Shown here: one piece after another, positions 9,253 to 20,004 of the stretch
How positions within the stretch are numbered: position 1 is the stretch's first letter
How the letters are laid out: each line of letters starts with the position of its first letter
NCBI RefSeq assembly: GCF_003987275.1
Contig: NZ_PIQF01000001.1
Location: forward strand, 806,001-870,000
DNA length: 64,000 nucleotides
Direction of reading: 5' to 3'
Source of the DNA: Idiomarina seosinensis
Lineage (GTDB): Bacteria; Pseudomonadota; Gammaproteobacteria; Enterobacterales; Alteromonadaceae
Program-made: the position numbers and the translations under genes
Notes under the pieces: model-generated
Seen by the model: the letters and a program-made list of their open reading frames with translations, nothing else
What the model was told of the DNA's origin: nothing
The model's database searches: none

Positions 9253-12200
9253 TTAAAGTTCCGCCATCGCATTGCGGACACGTTTTTCGGAAACCGGGTA
9301 TTTAGTGCCAAGCGTTTGCGCGAAGAACGATACGCGTAGCTCCTGTAACATCCAGTAAACTTCTTTGACCTCTTCTGGTACTACTTTCGGATATTTTCTC
9401 TGTAGCTTTTTGTAATCTTGCTCCAGACTATCCAGGCTAATTGTCAGTAACCGGTCCTTATTCGGATCCACCGGTAATTTCTCCAGCCGTTTTAGCAGCG
9501 CCATTAAATAGCGTTCCACATCAGTCAGCCGCGATGCCCCTAACTGACTAACAAAACCTTTAAAGACTAATTCATCCAGTTGTTTCTGAACGTCTCCCCG
9601 AGACTGAATTTGATCGAGTGGGATTTTTCCCTTTAACTGTTTGCGAATCTTTTGATTTAGCAGTAAACAGCGTTCAACTAAGCTGGCGATCTTTTCAACC
9701 CGCGGGTTTAACTCGGCTCTAACCTGCTCTTTGACTTGAAGAAAGCTCTGTTGATCACGAATATCTCGCCCTTGCTGAATATTTTCCTGAATAATTTCAT
9801 CAACGGCTGCTGCGATACAGTCTTTTATTAATACATCAACCTTCCCCCACGGATTAAAATACATCGACAGCTTTGCTTTATTAGAAAGTGACTGCTGTAA
9901 GTATTTAACCGGTGAAGGTACCTGTTTAAGCAACAACTCGCGCACACCCAGCTGATGTTGCTGTTGCGCCTCCTCAGGACTGTCGTACATTTGTATCGAC
10001 AATTTACCCTCAGCAGGTGTTAATGCCGGATATGCTTTTATTTCAAAACCATGCTGCTTTTCACTAACAACCTTGGGTAATTGCTCAAAGTCCCAGTCTT
10101 CGACATCGCTACGTTTAACGTCTTCGCCGGCTGACTTATCCAGACGTTTTTGCACCCGGCCGGCAAGCTGATCTTTTAGTAGTGGCAAGTCGCGCCCCTC
10201 ACGGATCAATTTCTTTCCATCGAAAATCTTAAAATTCATTCGTAGATGAAGCGGAACAGCCTCTTCATTCCAGTGCTCAGGTTCGACCCTGACACCGCTC
10301 ATACGGCGTAGCTTGTCACTCATCGCTTCCTTCAGGCTACCCTCCATTGGCTCGATATCAGCTACTACCGCGCCAGCGTAGTTTGGTGCCGGGACAAAGT
10401 TACGCCGTATTGGCTTAGGTAGCGACTTTATTAGCGCAGCGATACGCTCCTCGCGTAAAGCGGGAATATGCCAGTCAAATCCGTCTTCGCTGACCTGATT
10501 AAGGATAGCTAACTGAATATTAACGCTAACACCATCGTCCTCGGCATTAGGCTCAAAGTTATAGGTGAGCGGTAAGCGCAGGTTCCCCTGACGCCAGAAT
10601 TCAGGGTATTCCTGTTCGGTAATATGCGAGGTATCTCCACCAATTAAATCGTCACGCTCAAAAAATAACAATTTTGGCTGCTGCTTGCTGGCTTTATGCC
10701 ACCAGCCCGCTAACAACTTCTCGGTAAAAATACCTTGTGGAATTGAGCGGTCGTAGGCATCAAATAACTCTTGTTCGTCCACAAGAATGTCGCGCCGCCG
10801 CGATTTAGCTTCAAGCTCCTGCACACTCTCGATTAACTGTAGGTTATGCTTAATAAACGGCAGCTGACGTTTTATTTGGCCCTGCACTAATGCCTCACGG
10901 ATAAAGAGCTCACGCGCTTTTACTGGTGCTACCGGACCATACTGTACCCGTCGCCTGCCGACTAGAATAAGCCCCAATAGCGTGACTTGCTGATCGGCAA
11001 CAACACTACCTTGTTTGGCTTCATAATGCGGCTCTAAGTACTGATGTTTTACCAGGTGGCTTGCAGCTTGCTCAATCCATTCGGGCTCCACTGCTGCATT
11101 TACTCGTGCGAATAATTTGGAAGTCTCAACCAATTCAGCGCTGACGACCCACTTGGGTGGTTTACCAAACAGATGAGACCCTGGAAAAATATGAAACCGG
11201 GTCTGCCGAGTTCCCTGATATTCATGTTTTTGATCTTTTATACCAACCTGCGAAATCAAACCACTGATCACAGCCCGGTGAATTTGTTCAAAAGTTGCCG
11301 GCTCTTCATTAATTCGTAGCCCCATTTCGCGGATGGCCTGCCGACTTTGAGTGTAAATATCCTGCCATTCACGAATACGCATAAAATGCAGAAACTCACG
11401 CGCTAATTGTTTCCGGAACTGATTACCGGTCAGGGATTTTTGCTTCTCCGTTAGATAGTTCCAGAGGTTCAGATAGGCATTAAAATCCGACGTTTTATCT
11501 TCAAAGCGCTGGTGCCATTGGTCTGCTTTTTGTTTCGCTTCGTGCGGACGTTCACGTGGGTCCTGAATACTTAAAGCTGCAGTGATAACCAACATTTCAC
11601 GAACACAGCCGTATTGCTGCCCGGCCAGAACCATCCGGGCTAACCGAGGATCCAGCGGTAACTTTGACAGCTGTCTGCCTATTTCTGTCAATTTGGGTTG
11701 ATGCTGTTTACGACCGGCTTCAATCGCGTGTATTTCTTCCAGTAAATTAAGTCCATCTTTAACGAACCGCTCATCGGGCTTTTGTACAAACGGGAATTCA
11801 CGGATATCGCCTAATTTTAGCGCTGACATTTGTAAAATAACGGCAGCCAGATTGGTTCTTAAAATTTCGGGGTCTGTATATTCTGGACGCGAGATAAAAT
11901 CTTCTTCGCTGTATAAGCGAATACAAATACCCGGACCAATACGGCCACAACGGCCTTTCCGTTGATTAGCGCTAGCTTGTGAAATCGCTTCAATCGGTAA
12001 GCGCTGAACTTTAGTTCGATATGAGTAGCGGCTAATACGAACCGTTCCCGGATCGACCACATAACGAATACCGGGCACCGTCAGCGAGGTTTCCGCCACA
12101 TTGGTTGCGATAACGACACGCCGATTGGAATGTGTCTGAAACACTCTGTTTTGTTCATGCGACGACAGCCGGGCGTATAACGGCAATACTTCCGTATCTC

Positions 12201-13137
12201 GCAGCTGCAATTCATTAATGGCTTCCGCGTAATCTCTTATCTCGCGTTCACCACTGGCAAAAACTAGAATATCGCCGGGACCTTCTGCCTGCAATTCCTG
12301 CACAGCGTCTAGCAAACCCTGCAATACATCTGTCTCCGAGGCTTTACCGTCAGTGGGCGGTCGATAGCGCACATCGACTGGATAGGTTCGGCCACTGACT
12401 GTCAGTACCGGTGCATCATTAAAATGACTGGAAAAGCGTTCGGTTTCGATTGTTGCTGAGGTGATAATGATTTTTAAATCGCGGCGCTTTGGTAATAACT
12501 TATGCAGCACACCTAATAAAAAGTCGATGTTTAAACTGCGTTCGTGCGCCTCATCGATAATAATTGCATCGTACTGCAATAATAAGGGGTCATTCTGTAG
12601 CTCCGACAGCAACATACCGTCGGTCATGAGCTTAATAGCTGTGGTTTCGGCGGTTTTATCCTGAAAGCGAATTTTATAGCCGACTTGTCGTTGTTGACTG
12701 TCCTTAAGTTCTTCCGCAATCCTTGCCGCCACACTGCGCGCGGCTAGCCGTCTTGGCTGAGTATGGCCAACGGTTCCGCGCCGCCCGTAACCCATTTCTA
12801 ACAACATCTTAGGCAACTGAGTGGTTTTACCGGAGCCTGTTTCGCCGGCCACCACCACTACCTGGTGCTGTTCTATAGCCTGCTTTATTTGCTCTCGTTG
12901 CTGCGCCACCGGAAGCTGATCAGGATACTCAATAACGAAGCGCTGCTCCGCTCTGGCGAGGTAGCTGATTTGAGCGTCCTCCAGGTCCTGCTTTATTCGC
13001 TGCAGAATTTGTTGTTGTCGCTCAGCTTTTTTAACTTTCCGTAGCCCACGTAAACGACCGCGCAATTGCGCGGCCTGTTGTAACGTACATTGTTCAAGCT
13101 CGGCCTGATACTGCTGAATCAGCGCTTGTGGATCCAT
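9253..13137 (-). CDS. hrpA: ATP-dependent RNA helicase HrpA
   Basis: DEAH-box RNA helicase that acts on mRNA processing and rescues stalled ribosomes in E. coli. 1294 residues against 1300 in E. coli. Walker A GETGSGKTTQ (about residues 98-107), IIDEAHERS (motif II), SATIE (motif III) and QRKGRCGRIGPG (motif VI) are all visible. They are followed by the HA2/OB region and the long C-terminal extension unique to HrpA. It lies 11 bp downstream of an isoaspartyl peptidase gene on the same strand. Confidence 0.97.
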   Translation of the reverse strand: MDPQALIQQYQAELEQCTLQQAAQLRGRLRGLRKVKKAERQQQILQRIKQDLEDAQISYLARAEQRFVIEYPDQLPVAQQREQIKQAIEQHQVVVVAGETGSGKTTQLPKMLLEMGYGRRGTVGHTQPRRLAARSVAARIAEELKDSQQRQVGYKIRFQDKTAETTAIKLMTDGMLLSELQNDPLLLQYDAIIIDEAHERSLNIDFLLGVLHKLLPKRRDLKIIITSATIETERFSSHFNDAPVLTVSGRTYPVDVRYRPPTDGKASETDVLQGLLDAVQELQAEGPGDILVFASGEREIRDYAEAINELQLRDTEVLPLYARLSSHEQNRVFQTHSNRRVVIATNVAETSLTVPGIRYVVDPGTVRISRYSYRTKVQRLPIEAISQASANQRKGRCGRIGPGICIRLYSEEDFISRPEYTDPEILRTNLAAVILQMSALKLGDIREFPFVQKPDERFVKDGLNLLEEIHAIEAGRKQHQPKLTEIGRQLSKLPLDPRLARMVLAGQQYGCVREMLVITAALSIQDPRERPHEAKQKADQWHQRFEDKTSDFNAYLNLWNYLTEKQKSLTGNQFRKQLAREFLHFMRIREWQDIYTQSRQAIREMGLRINEEPATFEQIHRAVISGLISQVGIKDQKHEYQGTRQTRFHIFPGSHLFGKPPKWVVSAELVETSKLFARVNAAVEPEWIEQAASHLVKHQYLEPHYEAKQGSVVADQQVTLLGLILVGRRRVQYGPVAPVKARELFIREALVQGQIKRQLPFIKHNLQLIESVQELEAKSRRRDILVDEQELFDAYDRSIPQGIFTEKLLAGWWHKASKQQPKLLFFERDDLIGGDTSHITEQEYPEFWRQGNLRLPLTYNFEPNAEDDGVSVNIQLAILNQVSEDGFDWHIPALREERIAALIKSLPKPIRRNFVPAPNYAGAVVADIEPMEGSLKEAMSDKLRRMSGVRVEPEHWNEEAVPLHLRMNFKIFDGKKLIREGRDLPLLKDQLAGRVQKRLDKSAGEDVKRSDVEDWDFEQLPKVVSEKQHGFEIKAYPALTPAEGKLSIQMYDSPEEAQQQHQLGVRELLLKQVPSPVKYLQQSLSNKAKLSMYFNPWGKVDVLIKDCIAAAVDEIIQENIQQGRDIRDQQSFLQVKEQVRAELNPRVEKIASLVERCLLLNQKIRKQLKGKIPLDQIQSRGDVQKQLDELVFKGFVSQLGASRLTDVERYLMALLKRLEKLPVDPNKDRLLTISLDSLEQDYKKLQRKYPKVVPEEVKEVYWMLQELRVSFFAQTLGTKYPVSEKRVRNAMAEL

Positions 13138-13148
13138 AAACTCCCGAC

Positions 13149-14180
13149 TTAGTTTTTATCGTTATAGATAGAGATTTCGCGGCTGCCGTCACCTTTTATG
13201 TAACCGCGATACATGCCCTCGGTATTAAATGGCATGGCAACGTTACCTTCGGCATCGATAATAATGACACCGCCAGTACCGCCCGCTTGCTCGAGTACAC
13301 CATGAATGACTTCATCGCCTGCTTCGGCAACCGATAAGCCTTTGTATTTTACTCGCGAGCAAATATCTGCGGCCACGTGATAGCGAATAAAATACTCGCC
13401 ATGGCCAGTAGCAGATACCGCACAACTTTCGTTATCGGCCCAGGTGCCGGCACCTATAATTGGCGAATCACCAATTCTACCATAACGTTTGGCGGTCATG
13501 CCGCCGGTCGAGGTTCCTGCGCTTAATAAACCGTCTTTATCCACAGCAACGGCGCCGACGGTGCCATATTTATAATCTAAATCAAGATACTCCCAGGCTT
13601 GCTGCTCTGGTTGCTCGCTTTGTTTTATTTGCTGTTTTGCACGCAACAACTGTTGATAGCGACGATCGGTATTAAAATAACTGTTATCGACCATCTCTAA
13701 GCCCTGCTGTTGCGCAAACTGGGCTGCGCCTTCACCGCTTAGCATCACATGAACCGACTGCTCCATCACTTCTCGCGCCAGCTCAATCGGACTCTTCACT
13801 GTTTTTACCCCGGCAACGGCTCCTGCATTGCCATTTTGACCTTCCATCAATGATGCATCTAATTCATGTTCACCGTCCCAAGTGTACACCGCACCAATGC
13901 CTGAGTTAAACAACGGCGAGGCTTCCATCACCTGAATTGCTGCAATTACTGCATCGGTGCTGCTGGCTCCTCTATCAAGCAAATCATAACCGGCTTGTAA
14001 CGCTTCATTTAACTTGTCGCGATAGGCTTGTTCCTGCTGTTCGGTTAAGTTGGCCTTAGTGATAGTGCCGGCGCCACCATGAATAGCGATAGCAATATCG
14101 TTACTATGGTCATCGGCCATTGTAGCTGTCGATCCAAATACAGCGACAGCCAGTAATGAGGTAAGCAAATGTTTTTTCAT
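13149..14180 (-). CDS. Exported isoaspartyl peptidase / type III L-asparaginase
   Basis: N-terminal nucleophile hydrolase of the plant-type asparaginase family (EcAIII/IaaA-like), 343 residues, cleaving beta-aspartyl dipeptides and asparagine. A signal peptide ends near TATMADDH. The mature protein opens with IAIAIHGGAGTI. The autoproteolysis site is the Thr in YGTVGAVAVD, followed by the substrate loop GTSTGGMTAKRYGRIGDSP. The periplasmic location implies scavenging or repair of damaged peptides. It is probably co-transcribed with hrpA, without any known functional link. Confidence 0.93.
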   Translation of the reverse strand: MKKHLLTSLLAVAVFGSTATMADDHSNDIAIAIHGGAGTITKANLTEQQEQAYRDKLNEALQAGYDLLDRGASSTDAVIAAIQVMEASPLFNSGIGAVYTWDGEHELDASLMEGQNGNAGAVAGVKTVKSPIELAREVMEQSVHVMLSGEGAAQFAQQQGLEMVDNSYFNTDRRYQQLLRAKQQIKQSEQPEQQAWEYLDLDYKYGTVGAVAVDKDGLLSAGTSTGGMTAKRYGRIGDSPIIGAGTWADNESCAVSATGHGEYFIRYHVAADICSRVKYKGLSVAEAGDEVIHGVLEQAGGTGGVIIIDAEGNVAMPFNTEGMYRGYIKGDGSREISIYNDKN

Positions 14181-14270
14181 AAAATCCCCTGTTCGTTATT
14201 TTGTTTTTTTACAACTAGTCTTATTAGAGGGGATAACGCAACAAATCGCAATGCGACTGATGGAGGGTTT

Positions 14271-14510
14271 ATGCCAACTTATCGAGTTAACTACCAGCAT
14301 ATTGGCTCAAACGACGAAATGACACTGGAGATTCCAACGGATTCTGCGTCAGCCTCAAAGCAGCAACTAGAAGACGCAATTGCTAAACGGCTTGCGGATC
14401 GCATATTACCCCACGCCGAGTTGGCTATTCGCCACGACGATGGTCGTAATGTTGCCGAAAAACTAGAGAAAGCCTACGACTTGATTATCACTGACTATCA
14501 ACGGGTGTAA
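14271..14510 (+). CDS. Hypothetical 79-residue protein
   Basis: Short frame with its start at ATG 14271, directly behind a strong GGAGGG ribosome-binding site; a longer in-frame start at 14169 has no such site and overlaps the preceding gene. The product opens MPTYRVNYQHIGSNDEMTLE, is hydrophilic, and alternates beta-like and helical stretches. No signal peptide, cysteine motif or known family is recognised. It lies between divergent genes and about 90 bp before sbcB. Confidence 0.7.
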   Translation: MPTYRVNYQHIGSNDEMTLEIPTDSASASKQQLEDAIAKRLADRILPHAELAIRHDDGRNVAEKLEKAYDLIITDYQRV

Positions 14511-14597
14511 TAATCCGGGCTCATGGTATAGTGAACAATTGTCGATTATTTTACCGTCGTCATAATAATTTAATAACAACTGAGCGTAGGATAACGG

Positions 14598-16058
14598 ATG
14601 CAGGGCTCTTCTTACCCAAAACAACAAAATGATCAGCCAACTTTCTACTTTCACGATTATGAGACATGGGGGGTCAACCCACATATTGATCGCGCCGCGC
14701 AATTTGCCGGTGTTCGCACGGATAATCAGTTTAATGTTATTGGCCGGCCACTAAAGCTCTATGCCCAGCCTACTCCCGACTTTTTGCCCAATCCCGAGGC
14801 TGTTCTGGTGACGGGAATCACGCCACAATTAGCACTTAATCAGGGGGTTAACGAAGCTGACTTTGCGCGCGCGATTCATGCCGAGTTTGCGCAGCCCAAT
14901 ACAACGGTGATCGGGTATAACAATATTCGTTTTGACGATGAAGTCACCCGTACTCTATTCTATCGCAACTTCTATGACCCCTATCAGTATGCTTGGCAGA
15001 ACGGCAATTCACGTTGGGATCTGATTGATGTAACTCGTGCCTGTTACGCGCTTCGGCCTGATGGTATCGAATGGCCCAATAACGAAGATGGCCGTGTTAG
15101 TTTGCGCCTGGAGCACTTAACCGTCGCTAATAATATCGAGCACGGACAAGCTCACGATGCGATGTCAGATGTCTACGCGACTATTGGTTTGGCCAAGCTT
15201 ATTGCAGAGAAACAGCCAAAATTATGGCAATGGGCTTATAAGATTAGGCGCAAAGCTGCACTCATGGATTTATTTAACTGGCAGCAGCAGCAACCACTGG
15301 CGCATGTCAGCGGCTTTTACGGCAGCGATAAACGCTACCTAAGCGCTATTTTGCCGATTGGTTTTCACCCCCACCAAAACAATGCCATCGTCGCCTGGGA
15401 TCTGCGTTACGATCCGGCAATACTGGCTGAACTGACGGTTGAACAAATAGCTGAATATGCCTTTGCCAGCAAACAGCAGCGCCAACAACAAGATATCCCC
15501 GAGCTGGGGTTGCAACTTATTAACCTTAGCCGCTGCCCTTTCCTGGCTCCTATTAGTACGGTTTCACCAGCGGCGGCAACTGCAGCAGCTCTTAATCTCG
15601 AACAAGTGAATCAATATGTACAAGCATTACAGCAGCAGGCAGCCAGTCGAGATAAACTAGTCGCCGTTTACGAGCAGCCCAAGGAATTTGTCGCAGCCGA
15701 CGATGTCGATCAACAGCTCTATCAAGGTTTTTTTAGCGATCAGGATCGCAACAACATGGAAATAATACGCGATGCCCGGCCAGAACAATTAGCGGGTCTC
15801 GAATTGAACACTGCTGATCCCAGGTTGCCAGAGCTATTATTTCGCTATCGTGCCCGTAATTTTCCAGCTACTTTGTCCGATAGCGAATTAAATCGCTGGC
15901 GGCATTTTTGTCAGCAACGCATGCTGTCACCTCCAGCGGGCATGTTATCAGCAGAGACATTTATGCTGAGGTTAGAGCAACTAGCTGAACAACATCACGA
16001 CAAAACCCACAAGATGAGTTTGCTGAAATCGTTGTACGACTATGCCCAAAACCTATAG
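14598..16058 (+). CDS. sbcB: Exodeoxyribonuclease I
   Basis: 3'-5' single-strand DNA exonuclease (DnaQ-like fold) used in recombination and mismatch repair. 486 residues, close to the E. coli 475. ExoI motif FHDYETWG gives metal ligands D20 and E22; IGYNNIRFDDEVTRTLFYRN carries ExoII; EHGQAHDAMSDVYAT carries the ExoIII histidine and aspartate. The C-terminal SH3-like and helical extensions are present. It overlaps the GMC oxidoreductase gene by 17 bp. Confidence 0.96.
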   Translation: MQGSSYPKQQNDQPTFYFHDYETWGVNPHIDRAAQFAGVRTDNQFNVIGRPLKLYAQPTPDFLPNPEAVLVTGITPQLALNQGVNEADFARAIHAEFAQPNTTVIGYNNIRFDDEVTRTLFYRNFYDPYQYAWQNGNSRWDLIDVTRACYALRPDGIEWPNNEDGRVSLRLEHLTVANNIEHGQAHDAMSDVYATIGLAKLIAEKQPKLWQWAYKIRRKAALMDLFNWQQQQPLAHVSGFYGSDKRYLSAILPIGFHPHQNNAIVAWDLRYDPAILAELTVEQIAEYAFASKQQRQQQDIPELGLQLINLSRCPFLAPISTVSPAAATAAALNLEQVNQYVQALQQQAASRDKLVAVYEQPKEFVAADDVDQQLYQGFFSDQDRNNMEIIRDARPEQLAGLELNTADPRLPELLFRYRARNFPATLSDSELNRWRHFCQQRMLSPPAGMLSAETFMLRLEQLAEQHHDKTHKMSLLKSLYDYAQNL

Positions 16059-17658
16059 TCAGCACCACTATGATTATATTATTGTCGGCGCTGGCTCTGC
16101 CGGCTGTGTGCTGGCCAACCGTCTAACCGAAGACAGCAGTAAACGTGTTCTTTTACTTGAAGCAGGCCCCGGAACCGGCGGATTCTTCTCATCAATGCCG
16201 TCAGGCTTTGCCCGCTTTATGCACAGTCGCAAGTTTAATTGGCTTTATCGCAGTCAACCCGAACCTAAACTGAGACAGGGACAAGGACTCTACACACCGA
16301 GAGGCAAGATGCTTGGTGGTAGCAGCGGCATCAATGCCATGATCTACACTCGCGGCCTACCATCCGATTATGACCACTGGGCGGCTCTTGGTTGTCACGG
16401 CTGGAGCTATAGTGACATATTACCGTACTTTAGACGGGCAGAAGGCAACGGACGCGGTGCTGACCAACACCACAATGACAGTGGTCCACTTAAAGTTTCC
16501 GATGTTCCCCCTTGGTACAATGTTTCACGACAATTCCTCAGCGCCTGCGAAGATTATGGCCTGCCGCATAATTCCGATTTTAATGGTTCAAAGCTAGAAG
16601 GTTATGGCGCTTACCAATTTACTATCCATAATGGACGCCGTTTTGGTGCTTACGATGCTTACTTAAAGCCCGCCTTAACGCGAACAAACTTAGTGGTGCT
16701 AAGTGAGTGTTTAACCGAACGCGTCCTATTTTCCAACAACAAGGCCACGGGGGTTTGTTACCGTCGAGCCGGTCATCGTTACGTGGCAAGCGCTTCTAAG
16801 CAGGTGATTGTGGCGGCTGGCGCGTTTAATTCGCCGCAGATATTGATGCGCTCCGGCATTGGCGATAGACAGCACTTAGCTAAGCACAATATCGAGTGTC
16901 TGGTTGATAATCCAGAAGTCGGTAAGAATTTGCAGGAGCATGTCGATATTTCGATACACGTCCGCAATCGCAAAAAAGACGGTATGACCTTAACCCCTTG
17001 GGGACTTTTAAAACTGGCTCCTGCGTTGGTGCAGTATATCACCACTAAGAAAGGCCAATTAGCGCGCTCATTAGCCGAGGTTGGGGCTTTTTATCGTTCA
17101 TCTGAGGCGGTGGCTGAACCCGATATTCAGTGTCACTTACTGCCCGTAATGTTCAATGACAGCGGTTATAGCTGGTGGCCAACCCTCAAACATGGCTTTA
17201 CCTGTCATGTCTGCCTACTCCGTCCCCGCTCGCGCGGTCAGGTTTCCCTGAATCATGTTGATCCCATGTTGGCGCCGAATATTCGCTATGGTTTTTTAAG
17301 CAACGCTAATGACCGACAAGACTTAATTAATGGACTGCGTAAAGCGATTGCCATACTCGGCCAACCCAGCTTAGCAGGTCATAATGGCGGTATTGTGTTT
17401 CCAGATAAAAACGCCACCGATCAGCAATTACTTGAACAGATCAGTGAGCAATGCGGGTTAATTTATCACCCGGTCGGAACTTGTCGTATGGGCTCAGACC
17501 CTGCTGCGGTGGTTGATGACTCGTTAAGGGTTAATGGTGTAGCTAACTTGCGAGTGATTGATGCGTCAATTATGCCGACTGTCATTAGCGGCAATACCAA
17601 TGCACCGACCATTGCGATTGCGGAAAAAGGCGCCGACTTAATAAAAGCCGACGCCTAG
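16042..17658 (+). CDS. GMC-family FAD-dependent alcohol/choline dehydrogenase-like oxidoreductase
   Basis: Glucose-methanol-choline oxidoreductase of 538 residues. The Rossmann motif YIIVGAGSAGCVLANRL is at the N-terminus with the FAD glutamate in LLLEAGPG; GGSSGINAMIYTRG and GAFNSPQILMRSGIG are the two GMC signatures; the C-terminal catalytic histidine region is IYHPVGTCRMG, then GNTNAPTIAIAEKGADLI. No signal peptide. The substrate (choline, aliphatic or polyethylene-glycol-type alcohol) cannot be fixed. The start lies inside sbcB without a clear ribosome-binding site, which suggests translational coupling. Confidence 0.9.
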   Translation: MPKTYSQHHYDYIIVGAGSAGCVLANRLTEDSSKRVLLLEAGPGTGGFFSSMPSGFARFMHSRKFNWLYRSQPEPKLRQGQGLYTPRGKMLGGSSGINAMIYTRGLPSDYDHWAALGCHGWSYSDILPYFRRAEGNGRGADQHHNDSGPLKVSDVPPWYNVSRQFLSACEDYGLPHNSDFNGSKLEGYGAYQFTIHNGRRFGAYDAYLKPALTRTNLVVLSECLTERVLFSNNKATGVCYRRAGHRYVASASKQVIVAAGAFNSPQILMRSGIGDRQHLAKHNIECLVDNPEVGKNLQEHVDISIHVRNRKKDGMTLTPWGLLKLAPALVQYITTKKGQLARSLAEVGAFYRSSEAVAEPDIQCHLLPVMFNDSGYSWWPTLKHGFTCHVCLLRPRSRGQVSLNHVDPMLAPNIRYGFLSNANDRQDLINGLRKAIAILGQPSLAGHNGGIVFPDKNATDQQLLEQISEQCGLIYHPVGTCRMGSDPAAVVDDSLRVNGVANLRVIDASIMPTVISGNTNAPTIAIAEKGADLIKADA

Positions 17659-17675
17659 TCTCATTACTTTTCTAA

Positions 17676-20003
17676 TTACGCCTTATTGCCGACTCGCAAT
17701 AAGCGAGCCAGTGCTGGTATCAAGATAAGTGCGCCGAGCATGTTCCAGATGAACATAAAGGTCAGCAAAATACCCATATCAGCCTGGAATTTAATCGGAG
17801 AGAAAATCCAGGTGGCAACACCAATCGCTAAAGTAATACCTGTGAAAGCAACTGCTTTACCGGTGTTTTCCAATGCGTAATGGTAAGTATTCTGCAAGTC
17901 CATACCCTGCTCAAGGCCTTCTTTAACCTTGCTGTAAATATAAATACCGTAATCAACACCAATACCGACGCCCAGTGCGATAACCGGTAATGTTGCTACT
18001 TTGATACCTATTCCCAATACCGCCATAAGCCCCTGACTCATCACTGTGGTCAGCATTAATGGCAGTACGATGCAGGCAACGGTGCGAAGACTGCGGAAGG
18101 TCAACAGACAAAGCGCTATCACTACGCCGTAAACCCATAACAGCATCTTAATTTGTGCACCCTCAATAACCGAGTTAGTCGCGGCCTCGATACCTGAGTT
18201 ACCAGCAGCCATTAACAGTTCAATACCAGGTTGCTGATGCTTACCATTAAACTGTTCAACGGACGCTACCACGTTTTTAAGTGTTTCTGCTTTATGGTCA
18301 TCCAGATAAATAATAATGGGTGCCATTGAGCAATCGTTATTAATCAGTCCATCCGGAATTCGGCTTAACGACGCATTAGTAACGTATTGATTGCGGTTTA
18401 AACTAAACCACTTAAGGTTACCCTCGTTGATTGCAAACATGCCCATTTTCGACACGTAAACGATTGATTTCACGTCCTGTACGCCGGCGGTATTTTCCAT
18501 ATGCCAGCTAAAACGCTCCATCAGCTCAAGATTCTGGTACGCAATACACTGCTGTGGCTCGGTAGCGGCCATTACCACAAAAATATCCGTACTGGAGCTG
18601 TAATTATCGACGATAAACGCATTATCCTGATTGTAGCGACTGTCAGGTCGTAATTCAGGAGCGCCCTTATCCAGATCGCCAATTTGCAGATTCTGGCTTT
18701 GATATAAGCCCCAACTCAACATCACCAACGCCACTACTAAAGCGGTATAAGCCCACTTAGGACGTGCAAACTGTTCGAAGAAGTGAACAATCGGATGCTT
18801 TTGTTGCTGTGCGGCTTTTTGATAGCTGACACCTTTCTCCGAGACACCGAAGTAGGACATCAAGATGGGCAACAAACCAAGATTGGTTAGAACGACAACC
18901 GCAACACCGATACTGGCAGCGATGGCCAGCTCTTTTATCACCTCGATATCAATGACCATTAAGGTGGTAAAGCCAATCGCATCACTGACCAGAGCCGTTA
19001 GACCCGCTATATACAAGCTGCGGAACGCCAGTCGTGAAGACTTAAGTTTGTCGTGCCCCTGGGTTCGGTTAAAACTGATCGCATTTATGATCTGAACGCC
19101 GTGCGAGACCCCAATCGCAAACACCAAAAACGGAACCAGCATTGAATAAGGATTAATGCCGCTGCCAATTAAGTGAATAATTCCCAGTTGCCAAATCACT
19201 GCAATTATCGAACAGCTAAGTACGGTGAAGGTGCTACGCCAGCAGCGACTGTAGATAAACAGCATCACCAAGGTAATAGCGATGGCCAGTAAAAAGAACA
19301 AGCCAACCTGGTAAGCACCATCAATAAGATCACCGATTAACTTAGCAAAACCCGTGATGTGAATTTTTACGGAGTCCGACTGATATTTATCCCGAACCAG
19401 ATTCTCCAGCTTTTGTGAAAAATCTGCATAATCGAGTTTTTCACCCGTTTCCGGATTTACTTCATCGAGCGGCACGTAAATAATCGTCGATTCAAAATTA
19501 TTGGCGACTAAGTTACCGACTTCACCGGAACGCAAAACGTTAGTTCTTAGCTTGTCAATGGACTCTTCAGAGCCATCATAGGAGTCAGGTATTACCGGTC
19601 CGCCGACAAAACCTTCCTCGGTGACCTCCATCCAACGCACGTTAGGTGTCCACAAGCTGCGTAACCCCGAACGGTTAACGCCTGGGATGAAAAAGATTTC
19701 GTCGGTAATATTTTTAACGGTTTCCTGAAACTCCGCATCGAAAATATCGCCTTCGGTATGTTCCACAGCGACCCGCACCACATTACCCAGGCTGGATAAA
19801 TCACGTTGATATTCAAAGTAGTTTTGAATGAAAGGATGTTCCGTAGGGATCATTTTGGTAAAGGACGCATCGGGACGCACCTGCGCCGCGTTATAGCCCA
19901 AAACAGCTGTAATTAGTGCAAAAACAAGTAGCCAGGGCAAACGAAATTTAAACAGAACCCTTTCTACCAAAGAGGGCTTTTTTTCTATTATTTTATTATC
20001 CAC
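17676..20003 (-). CDS. RND/MMPL-family exporter
   Basis: Membrane exporter of 775 residues with the two-fold RND topology: TM1 near residue 20, a large periplasmic loop (about 45-230), a TM block from about 235 to 385, a second periplasmic loop and a last TM block from about 625 to the end (about 12 helices). The LGVGIGVDYGIYIYSKV segment is the sterol-sensing/MMPL-type helix 10 signature. It overlaps functionally with neighbours: it follows a YCF48 protein gene by one base and faces a DUF1329 gene. This grouping recurs in gammaproteobacteria and is usually interpreted as envelope lipid transport; the substrate is unknown. Confidence 0.85.
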   Translation of the reverse strand: MDNKIIEKKPSLVERVLFKFRLPWLLVFALITAVLGYNAAQVRPDASFTKMIPTEHPFIQNYFEYQRDLSSLGNVVRVAVEHTEGDIFDAEFQETVKNITDEIFFIPGVNRSGLRSLWTPNVRWMEVTEEGFVGGPVIPDSYDGSEESIDKLRTNVLRSGEVGNLVANNFESTIIYVPLDEVNPETGEKLDYADFSQKLENLVRDKYQSDSVKIHITGFAKLIGDLIDGAYQVGLFFLLAIAITLVMLFIYSRCWRSTFTVLSCSIIAVIWQLGIIHLIGSGINPYSMLVPFLVFAIGVSHGVQIINAISFNRTQGHDKLKSSRLAFRSLYIAGLTALVSDAIGFTTLMVIDIEVIKELAIAASIGVAVVVLTNLGLLPILMSYFGVSEKGVSYQKAAQQQKHPIVHFFEQFARPKWAYTALVVALVMLSWGLYQSQNLQIGDLDKGAPELRPDSRYNQDNAFIVDNYSSSTDIFVVMAATEPQQCIAYQNLELMERFSWHMENTAGVQDVKSIVYVSKMGMFAINEGNLKWFSLNRNQYVTNASLSRIPDGLINNDCSMAPIIIYLDDHKAETLKNVVASVEQFNGKHQQPGIELLMAAGNSGIEAATNSVIEGAQIKMLLWVYGVVIALCLLTFRSLRTVACIVLPLMLTTVMSQGLMAVLGIGIKVATLPVIALGVGIGVDYGIYIYSKVKEGLEQGMDLQNTYHYALENTGKAVAFTGITLAIGVATWIFSPIKFQADMGILLTFMFIWNMLGALILIPALARLLRVGNKA

Positions 20004-20004
20004 G